Part shown: piece after piece, positions 10,103 through 18,531 of the stretch
Layout: each line of letters starts with the position of its first letter
Position numbering within the stretch: position 1 is the first letter of the stretch
Assembly (NCBI GenBank): GCA_051453625.1
Contig: JBOZIK010000001.1
Coordinates: 128,516,346 to 128,543,933 of the forward strand
Length of the DNA: 27,588 nucleotides
Reading direction: 5' to 3'
DNA from: Welwitschia mirabilis
Taxonomy: Eukaryota; Gnetophyta; Gnetopsida; Welwitschiales
Notes under the pieces: generated by a model
What the model saw: the letters and a program-made list of their open reading frames with translations, nothing else
Database searches by the model: none
Told to the model about the DNA's origin: nothing
Position numbers and translations under genes: made by a program

Positions 10103-12301
10103 CATCCAATAATTTATTAAAAGAAGGGAAGAACTAAACTAGAGATCTTATTCAAGTTATCAAGCAAAGATACATAGAAATCAATAATGCAACATGAGAA
10201 TTTTAATACTTTCTCCACAACCTTAAGGTCATTATTTCCATGGGACCTTTCTAATATTGGTGTAGTATTAATTTCAAGGTAGATGTTTTTGGAGGAAATC
10301 ATAGAAGAATGTTTTTTAGTGTTTCCTTACTATGAAAATTCTTACCCTTCAAGTATTTTAGGTGAACCTTACTTCAGGTAGAATTTTCTTTTGCATGAAT
10401 AAATTAATTTTTTATTTATTTAAAAAAACTTAATAGACTCTTATAGGCCTCCTTGAAATAATCAAAATAAAACACTTACATTTTTAATAAGGAATTGCTT
10501 AGAAGTGTAATGGTAAACTAGGAGTGGTGATGAAGAGGTATGTTAATGTTTGAATGCAATGGATCTTATAGAAGTTTACCATAGTATTACTTAATTGACT
10601 TATCAACTCTTACCATTCACATATAAATGATTTCATTAGTGTCACTTATCTAAAGTAATTTTTAAGATATGCATCACTCGTTTACCACTCTTATATATAG
10701 GATCTCTTGTACAATCTTTTCATAACTAATAAAAAGTGCATACATTAATAAGGATAACGTTACAATGGAATAGCTTAAATTATACATCTTCTCATAAATG
10801 ACTTAAATGAAATATTAAAGAGTAGTAAAGAATAGATCATGAATTTAACAATTAAGAAATCCAAAATCAAAGTAGTTTAGTAACATTTGTCTAATGATAT
10901 GCATTATGCCTAAAGGAACATATTTCCATTGTGTTAAAGGTATTTTACTTATTAACATGAAGTTTTAATACAAAATTTGTCATCTCTTATTTTTCTTATT
11001 ATTTTACAAAGACTTAAGGCTTACATCTTGGATTAATTTATAACATTATTATGTTTTACATTTCTTTTTGTGTCTAGAGCACGGTTGACACTTAGAGAGT
11101 GAAATGGGTCATATTTCCTAGATGGAATTACAATTTTTCATGTTTATAAATTATTCTTCTTTGTATTGCACTTCTATTTTTTAATTAGATTGGAAAATCA
11201 TGAACTTGATCTCTTGAACATCTTTTTGCTTTGTATTATTTGTTAATGTTTGCCATGAACTTACTTATATAACAAACTTATTGAGTTTAGTATTAACTAA
11301 TAGCATAGTCCTTCTTGTAACTTCTTTCATAATTATTTTAGTGAAATTATGGGATTAGATGATTTGAATTTATTTTTACAAAGAAATCTTTATAAAACAA
11401 AATGTAAATTATCATTGGCCTACATCTTGTAATTCATAGCTACATGATAGATCTTATCTAACTAGTCCTATTAATATATGAATAAAGTTTGAAATCTTAT
11501 TTAGATGAAATATTCATATAGGTATTCAACCTTATGGGATTAGACTTTATTCACTCTCAATAAATCTAAAAGCTCTGATTTGATCTATAATAGCATAACT
11601 TTGACCTTGTATTACACATTTTGTCTTTTGCTTATTAGGCTTTTGACTATTACATTATACACATCAATCCTTGAAGTGGAAACTCAACTAGATTATACAA
11701 GTATAGTATCAAAGAGCATTAAAAGAAGTAACAACAAAGTAGTGTAAAGTGGACGGGACCTACATGAACAAAGACTTGAGGAATTTCTGCATAAAATTAT
11801 TTGAAGTAAGTGTTACAATTTGAAGTGAGAGATTAGTATATTGTGATATTTGATGTTATAAAGCAAGGAGGATGATAAGGTATTTTGACTTATGAAATTA
11901 CAAGATTTCAACAATCACATAAGCTTTTTATCTTAGGACATGGGGAAGATTGAAAGTTAATGTATAACAAAAGAGTTTTTTGAATTAATATACTCATGTA
12001 CTACAACTTTTAGAGCTTATGCCATGAAGTCAAATAAAGGGTATAGGAAGTAGATAATTCTTGGAGGATTAATCATTCTATATACAAGAGATGATTGGTG
12101 TTATCATGATCTTGAGTAGCAAGCATGTGGACAACATTTCACCTTATTCAATCGTTTATATATGGCATTGAAGGAAGATAAATTCAACTTTAGTATAATG
12201 ATTAGAAGAGATAGGAGTCAAAGCTACTTGAAAACATAAAATAGATGTATTATAGTAAAGAATTAAGATTTCTTATTTAAGTTTCAAGGATGAAACTTTT
12301 T
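10103..12301. other. Element interior 3' part, unassigned
   Basis: A chromovirus would have integrase and a chromodomain here on the + strand. I could recognise neither. A 61-codon open stretch on the - strand (10117-10302) has a protein-like mix of residues but no known motif. The last 30 bases (TTTCAAGGATGAAACTTTT) are the typical pre-polypurine-tract segment of Tekay/Del elements. Confidence 0.4.
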
Positions 12302-12315
12302 AAGGGATGGAGAAA
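12302..12315 (+). other. Polypurine tract
   Basis: AAGGGATGGAGAAA is 13 purines out of 14 and abuts the LTR start TTTCACATCC. In LTR retrotransposons this tract primes plus-strand DNA synthesis. Together with the primer-binding site at 5059 it confirms the + orientation. Confidence 0.75.
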
Positions 12316-12647
12316 TTTCACATCCAGATTTTTCAAGTCCATGGATTTAGCTTAAAAACTAAATTAAAATAATTTTATTATTATAAATTATACAAGCTAA
12401 TGTAGTTATGGTATTTATATTCTAGAAAATTTTTTACTTAAAAGTTATTGATGTTAGATTAGGTATAATATTATTTTATTGTTATAATATTATTTTATTG
12501 TTATAATCCTTAGTTATTATTATCTTGAATGACAAAGTTAGTGGTTTTCATAGTGGATAAATTAATGAATTGCATTAATATTATTTTCAGTTATGAAATT
12601 ATTACACCATCTTTTATTTCACATGGAAAATATATTTATATATTATT
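12316..12647 (+). repeat. 3' LTR, first 330 bp (left of gap)
   Basis: It aligns with the first 330 bases of the 5' LTR (2255 onward), starting TTTCACATCC, where the expected TG has become TT. It carries a private 19-bp tandem duplication (12465-12483 and 12484-12502). It stops at a 100-N gap, after which the LTR restarts at about position 46. This piece and the one after the gap therefore overlap in LTR coordinates and differ at roughly one base in eight. Confidence 0.85.
12465..12502. repeat. 19-bp tandem duplication in LTR
   Basis: ATAATATTATTTTATTGTT occurs twice in a row with no mismatch. The other two LTR copies (about 2404 and 12850) have a single version, so the duplication arose in this copy only. 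Confidence 0.85.
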
Positions 12648-12747
12648 NNNNNNNNNNNNNNNNNNNNNNNNNNNNNNNNNNNNNNNNNNNNNNNNNNNNN
12701 NNNNNNNNNNNNNNNNNNNNNNNNNNNNNNNNNNNNNNNNNNNNNNN
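12648..12747. other. Scaffold gap, exactly 100 N
   Basis: The round length is a common placeholder for a gap of unknown size. The two flanking contigs both lie in the first part of the LTR and overlap in LTR coordinates without being identical, so the join was probably made across a repeat. Confidence 0.97.
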
Positions 12748-13192
12748 TAAATTAAAATAATTTTATTATTATAGAGTTTACAAGATAATGTAGTTATTGT
12801 ATTTATATTCTAGAAAATTTTGTGCTTAAAAGTTAGTCATGTTGTATAGCTATAATATTATTTTGTTAATCTTTAGTAAGTATGATCTTCAATAGCAAAG
12901 TTAGTGGTTTTGTAGTCGGTAAATTAATGGATTGCAATAATATTATTTTCATTATGAAATTATTGAATCATCTTTTATTTTACTTGGAAAAAAAATATTA
13001 TTATGTGATGGTTCTTTTAATTCTTTATTTTAATGAAAACAATATTATTTGATATATTAAGTAAAGAATGGCTAAGCAAGTAATGATGAGGCATTATGTA
13101 ACCTCCACCACCTTAGCCATCCTCTTTTATGATGTTTTGTCTTCATATTCTTATAACCTTTCACATTCCACCAAATCTCAGTTATAAATAGG

Positions 13193-13200
13193 ACCCTCCT
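13193..13200 (+). promoter_or_regulatory. LTR promoter TATA box
   Basis: TATAAATA followed by GGACCCTCCTCCTCC is the counterpart of 2749-2756 in the other LTR. Confidence 0.6.
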
Positions 13201-13611
13201 CCTCCTTTTCCCTCACTTTTATTTTTGGAGAATCCTTTACTACTGAACCTTGGATCTTGGATAAGCCTTTAAACCTTCGAGCATTAGAATCTTTAAGAAT
13301 TATTAAATCTTTATTTTAATCTAGGTATGGTTCCCATTTAATATTGCATCCTTATTTGGTCTGTTTCTTACATGCATTTCTTTATGCACTTATGTTTTAT
13401 ACATTTTCTTGCAAAGATTAAAAAGACATTAGAGATGCATATTATTGGTACTCAAATAAATGCATTCTTGATTTTAAATCATAGTTTTTACTACCTTCTT
13501 ATGGAAATCCTTATGAATTTCTATTCTTGTTGAGGATCTTTATTTGGTAATACATCTTGCTTATGCTTCCTTGATATCTTGGATTCTTAAAATCTCATGG
13601 AATGAGTTTTT

Positions 13612-13785
13612 CATAGATTGCTAAATGAGGTAATGGAAAGTTAGAATCCATAGATAACCAAATGAGGAAGTGGGCTTTATAGATCCTAAAATGAGATAAT
13701 GGAGTAAGAGAATATATTATTAGAAATCCATAGATCACCAATAGATGTAGTAAACCCCACAGATTATCAAATGAGATAGTGGAGG
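13612..13785 (+). repeat. LTR minisatellite, second copy
   Basis: Five degenerate units of the CATAGAT-xx-CCAAATGAGGTAGTGG type begin near 13612, 13651, 13677, 13728 and 13757. The arrangement matches the array at 3886-4072 unit for unit, which shows that the gap in the 5' LTR lies just before the first unit. Confidence 0.72.
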
Positions 13786-14766
13786 AAATTAAAAGAAATA
13801 TTATAATGAAAAATATTTAAAATACCAATTATTTTCTCATATTAGATCCATGAGATTATCCTTTTAAAATCATTGATATTATCTTTCTTTCTTGCCTTAC
13901 TAAAATCTTAAGACTTGGTACCTTAAACTTGCCTTTCCTAGACTATACTAGGAGCTATGAATTTTTCACAGTTCTCATTCCATATTCCTTATGTAACAAG
14001 TGAAAAAACTAGAGCTTGATTTTCAAGGAGGGAAAATAAAAGAGGATATTATATTTTCTAATTTATGTTGAGAAATTATTTGGAGTAAGCCTTATATACC
14101 TGTTAAAAATTTTTAATTCCTTTATGTTATAATTATCTTGAAAATACATTGAATGTCAAATTATGTACATCTTTCTTAAGATATTATTTCAAAGAAATAT
14201 GAAGTTTGACTATGCATCTCTTATAAAATTTTCTTGAGAATTTATATTGGAATGAAATCTATAGTTCTTTATGAATCTTAAAATTTTCAGTAATTGTGCT
14301 CTTAAGAATACTTTTAAAATTGAATCATGTACAATTTTGGGTATAGCTTTAAACATGTAATTATAGATGTAACTGATTTCCTAGTTTATATCTTTTTATT
14401 CTTGTTATCATTTTTCTTGAAAGAAATTATATATAACTTGATAGAATAAATCGTGAAATTATAAAATTTTTATATTTCTAAAAATTTAGTTAGACAATCA
14501 TTAATCTACTATCTCTTATAATATGTTATTTTTATTCATGAAAAGATGGAATAATTAAGATATCATGGAGGAGAGGGCCACATTAGAGAGAGTTATTATT
14601 AAAGAAAGTTATAAATACTTAAGATGGATGTTACAGAGTTGAATTTTCTATTAAAAACATGGTTAATTATAATTGATGCATATGATAGAGGGAAAGGATG
14701 ATGACTTAACCCTTTGGTAAATAAGTAATATCTGTAAATTTTAAAGTTAAGAATATGGGAGTTACA

Positions 14767-14922
14767 ATTAAATTCTTAAATTATTCTATCATAACATCAT
14801 CAATAAAGTTTTTTAGTCTATAATTTTTAATTTACATGATTTCTGATTTTTGTTTTATATTCTATTAAATAGTCCCCTGCACTCTATTTCACTTTCACAG
14901 ATAAGATAAAGAATTCCCAACA
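14767..14922 (+). repeat. 3' part of a Ty1/copia LTR
   Basis: The segment ends GAATTCCCAACA immediately before a copia-type primer-binding site, so it is the end of a 5' LTR on the + strand. Its beginning is missing. The preceding chromovirus LTR ends at 14766, so the copia LTR was interrupted by that insertion, deleted, or lost at an assembly join. CCCCTGCACTCTATTTCACTTTC (about 14874-14896) is a CT-rich stretch typical of an LTR end. Confidence 0.55.
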
Positions 14923-14935
14923 TGGTATTAAAGCA
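14923..14935 (+). other. Primer-binding site of copia element
   Basis: TGGTATTAAAGCA matches TGGTATCAGAGCA, the initiator methionine tRNA complement used by plant Ty1/copia elements. It has two transitions (C to T, G to A) and follows the LTR end CA with no spacer. Confidence 0.72.
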
Positions 14936-15099
14936 TAGAAATAAACACAACCTAGAGATAAATTAGAAAATAAATAATAGTATATAATTAAAAATAATTA
15001 ATGGTAATATAGCTTTTAATTTCATCAACAAATTTAACATTAAATATTATCTAAGAATTATAAATAGAGAAGGCTTGTGTTACCTTTGTAACAATGAAC

Positions 15100-15400
15100 T
15101 ACATGAAACTTAGTCATTTAAACTATAACATTTGAAAGATAAAAATGAAGGATTTTCTAGCTAGACAAGGACTAGAAATTTATCTATCTAAAAACTTATC
15201 TAAGCAAAACATTCAAAAGCATGACTGAGTAGATTCATCTTAGTGATAAATGTTAGTAACAAAACATATCTCTTGATTCATAGCATAAAATAACTAGGAG
15301 AAATTTGAAGATTCTTAAACAACATCTTTACAGTTAAGAATGAATCACATAAGTAGTCATTAATTTATAAATCCTTTACTTTTAAACTCAAAGATTACAA
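15100..15400 (+). pseudogene. gag: Decayed Ty1/copia gag (Tork-like)
   Basis: Gag forms the retrotransposon particle. It begins about 180 bases after the copia primer-binding site, the expected place. The frame around 15130 reads LNYNI, a stop in place of Trp, then KIKMKDFLARQGL (15136-15174). This matches the N-terminal copia gag block (N-x-W-K-x-K-M-K-D-x-L-x-x-Q-G-L). LSKNLSKQN then stands where the L-x-x-x-x-P family block is expected. Further down the signal fades into stops (about 15220-15400). It is inactive. No protease, integrase or reverse transcriptase of this element could be recognised downstream, so it is truncated or too decayed. Confidence 0.62.
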
Positions 15401-17348
15401 GGATATTACACATCTAAAGAAGACTCATACATAATAAAGATGGAATTCATATTCATGTTAAGAGTAAATCATCATACGAAAAGGATTATGTAAACCTCTT
15501 TTTAATCATAAAATTATTAAATAATGTCATTCTTTTAATGTTTTGTAATTAATTGAGAATGTTTTTTATTTCATAGATGTAAATGTAAACAAGTACATGT
15601 ATTTCACAGAAAAGTGATAGAATATGAAATAGGTTTGGTAGCAAGACAAGATGCTAATGTTATCTTTTTGTTTGTATTATGTATGATGTAGAAGAACTTT
15701 CATGTATTTTATGTAACGAAAAATATCATGTTGATATTAGCTATATCCATTAGAAATCTGCATTAAATTAATATTTTAATATATCTAAGAGAGAGCACTA
15801 TACATTTATGTTTCAAGGTATTATAGTTTATGTTATGTATATAATTGTATTAGAGATTTGTTTAAGATTATTAAACATATGAAATTCAAATATGCAAGCA
15901 ATACATCTTTATTTTATAAGCAAAAACATTGTAAACATCTATAAAGAAGTACGTCCTTATTATAAAAATAATTCAAATGGTAAGAGGAGTATTATTTTAT
16001 GGTATTAAAGTAGCTTTAAATTTTTCTTCCTTTATTATGACGATAATAAGAAATATGACTCCTCCCTAATCATTAATTTATTGTCTTCATGAATGATAAA
16101 AAAGTCATAAATATTTTTTAAAATAGTATTTTAACCATCAACTATAAATTTGACAATGTTATCTATATGCTTTATTTTATACATCATGCAATACTACTTA
16201 CTCTTAATAATAATTTTTTGAAATTTTTTAATAGAGATTTACTATCCTATTACAGGGAAACACTACTTGCATACTATTATGGCATTTTATTTATTCTATA
16301 ATAATCTTTCTATGGCTTGGATGATATCTTTAATTTTCAACTAAGCTATTATTAACAAATGGTTATTACTATATTAGTACCTAGATGTTAAGAACACAAC
16401 TATATGTACAAGCTTAATATGATGATGATGGATGATTCTTAAATAAATTTGAATGTCATAAGGTGCATCTAATTTAAAACACCTGTATTTACAATGACAT
16501 TATAACTTTAAGCATGCTAATGAAACCTATATTAATCATATGCATGTTCTCATAAGTCAAAGCTTCTGTGCAAATGGAACTTGCCTTCTATATGAAGAAT
16601 CAATTTTTTTTGTATGCATGAAATGCGCTTCTTGTATTAAGAATTAACTTGACATGAAAAGTTAAGGATATGAAGAAGTAAAAGTCTATGTTAGGCCATA
16701 TCATGACTAAGTATAACATAATTAATGAAGTGATTTTCATGCTATGTATCTTTGTTAACAAATTTCAATATTAAATTTAATTTGATATACATGATCAATG
16801 AATGAGTAAAAGGTAGTAAGTGTTATTAATATTAAATTAAAACTATTATACTATGTTTAACATAGTAATATTATTGTTTTAAACATTATAGTTTTTTTAT
16901 ATGTATTATTTCTAAATTAGACATGTGAGAAAAATCTTTTCATGATGTATCACATGTAAGATAATACATCAAAAATTCTTTAAAGGTTATGGTTTTTTAA
17001 TGAAAGTAAGTTTTAAGGAATATTAAAGTTCACTCCTACCAAGGAATTAATTGATTATGTTATTGTGTAATTCTAGTTATGTTATTAAATTCATATAGAT
17101 TAAAAAAAGAAATAGTCATAAGAAATTTGAATGATAAACTTAAAAAACAATCATAAGAGAGATCACTTCAGATTTCTAATTTTGAGTGTAATATGATTTT
17201 TAAATGTAAAGAAAATTATGAATTATGTAGTTAAAATACTAAAAGACTATCAGTGAAATTCAAAGTAAAGGGGACTATTAATAAATCCTAGAAAATATTT
17301 TTATAAATAGTAATGATAGAATACTTTGATTTTTTTCATCAAGAAGCA
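15401..17348. other. Unassigned AT-rich DNA
   Basis: It may hold the rest of the copia element, but no pol motif could be recognised in any frame. A perfect 8-bp-arm palindrome (TACTATGT-tta-ACATAGTA) lies at 16849-16867. Its last few hundred bases may be an LTR, because a primer-binding-site-like sequence follows at 17349, but I could not fix the LTR start. Confidence 0.4.
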
Positions 17349-17362
17349 TTAGTATTAGAGCC
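17349..17362 (+). other. Primer-binding-site-like sequence
   Basis: TTAGTATTAGAGCC matches TTGGTATCAGAGCC with two transitions (G to A, C to T), and it follows AAGAAGCA, a suitable LTR end. It suggests a further LTR element on the + strand with its LTR upstream of 17348. No gag follows before the LINE at 18106. Confidence 0.45.
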
Positions 17363-17685
17363 TCTTGATCCTTCTAGAGGGTCTTGAGTATAAGTGATTG
17401 TTCCTATGGATCTCTTTAAAAGAGGCATGCAATTAGCTCCATGAAAAGCTACTGAGAGGATACTTTATTAGTAAGATTTCAACTTATAAAAACCTATGAG
17501 TATACATTAAAAATAAATTAAAAAGAAAATTACTTGTGTGATATCCTTTAATAATTTATTAAATAGTTACTATCTATTTTAGTTTTAAGAGTTTATGTCA
17601 ATGCAAGAGGTAGTTTTTGCTTGTCTTTTGTATGTAAAAGATACTTTGTTAATTTTTTGTACTTAGCATATAAACTCTAGGATCT

Positions 17686-17795
17686 TCAATGGTAAATAAG
17701 CAAATTTTACTCTATGGTTTAAGATTTTAAATATTTTGATTCAATGGTAAATAAGCAAATTTTACTCTATGGTTTAAGATTTTAAATATTCTGAT
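17686..17795. repeat. 55-bp tandem duplication
   Basis: The unit 17686-17740 (starting TCAATGGTAAATAAGC) repeats at 17741-17795 with one mismatch (T to C at 17791). Such near-identity in otherwise decayed DNA marks a recent duplication or an assembly artefact. Confidence 0.93.
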
Positions 17796-18105
17796 GAAGT
17801 TATGCCCTTTTATTAAATAGGTTACTAAAAGTATTAAAGTCTATGTTACACATAATCATCTATGATACAAAAATTTTAAACCTCATAAAAGAATCTATGT
17901 TTAAGTTAATCTCAAAAAATATATTCCAAATAAGATAGATATTTAAATGGAACATTTTTCTTGTTTATTTTCTTTAGTGTTCTTGAATTTTTTGAATACT
18001 TTTTTTACATATAAATAGTCTAGTTATAGAATTTAAAATCATATAAAACTTATGGAGAAGAACAAATAGGATATTAATCTCATGAATAATGCTAATATTA
18101 AAAGG

Positions 18106-18444
18106 ATGGAAGACAAACTAGTAACTAAGGAGCTTATAAGATTAAAGGAAACTAATGCAAGAACAAAGGTTCTAATTAGTTAAGGTAATCCAAATAATCA
18201 GTTTTCAAGCCAACATATTACAAAAGGTAGTAGTTTTGAGGGTAAGACTCAAAATGTTTTAGTTACTAAAGAAGAACATTGGCACACTATTACAATGAAA
18301 GGAAATGTTCGTAAAAGAAAGTTTAATGATGGTTCTTTTGCAATAGATAGAAGTGGAAATAGTAAGAAGGTTAGATCATCCTCTTTGAGAAGAATAAAAT
18401 CCTTTTTGGGAGTATCCTTTATATTTATTACAAATGAAAATTGA
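18106..18444 (+). pseudogene. LINE ORF1 C-terminal remnant
   Basis: A frame of 113 codons from an ATG at 18106 to TGA at 18442-18444 is interrupted only once, by TAA at 18181-18183. It is hydrophilic and very basic, with KGNVRKRKFNDGSFAIDR and GNSKKVRSSSLRR toward the end. That is what the nucleic-acid-binding tail of a plant LINE ORF1 looks like. It ends 87 bases before the ORF2 start, a normal spacing. It is much less damaged than ORF2. The N-terminal RNA-binding part and zinc knuckle were not seen, so the ATG is probably internal rather than the original start. Confidence 0.55.
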
Positions 18445-18531
18445 ACATTCTTTAAATGTAAATAATCATAGTTAGAAATAACTAGAATAAGGTATAAGTG
18501 AGGAAATATTTCTTCACTTAGTCATTTCATT

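Larger units (their letters stand above)
2255..14766 (+). mobile_element. Large LTR retrotransposon, chromovirus Tekay/Del-like
   Basis: The orientation is set by an initiator-tRNA primer-binding site just after the left LTR and a polypurine tract just before the right LTR. The sequence before the right LTR (TTTCAAGGATGAAACTTTT then AAGGGATGGAGAAA) and the LTR start (TG/TT-x-CACATCC) match the pattern of plant Tekay/Del chromoviruses, which often have LTRs of 2 kb or more. The interior is about 7.2 kb including a 453-N gap. I recognise no sense-strand gag, reverse transcriptase or integrase in it, so the copy is non-autonomous, heavily decayed or rearranged. The five bases on the two sides (GGAAA at 2250-2254, ATTAA at 14767-14771) do not form a target-site duplication. 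The 100-N gap inside the right LTR leaves open that the two LTRs belong to different elements. Confidence 0.7.
12748..14766 (+). repeat. 3' LTR (right of gap)
   Basis: It aligns with the 5' LTR from about position 46 to the end and finishes GGGAGTTACA. No primer-binding site follows, unlike at 5059, which is why it is read as a 3' LTR. It contains the TATA box (13193-13200) and the five-unit array (13612-13785). What follows (ATTAAATTC) belongs to a different element, a copia LTR tail. Confidence 0.82.

Noticed and set aside
9555-10137. Open frames of 153-190 codons across the second N run
   Set aside because: They are almost wholly N. The few real codons at the edges show no family.
11704-11720. 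TAGTATCAAAGAGCATT, like a primer-binding site
   Set aside because: It needs inserted bases to match and has no LTR-like end before it. It lies inside the interior of the large element.
12529-12750. 73-codon + strand frame running into the 100-N gap
   Set aside because: It lies in the non-coding start of the LTR, and the other LTR copies have stops in the same place.
16600-16680. Possible copia zinc knuckle (KCASC)
   Set aside because: The His and last Cys are not at the required spacing in any frame.
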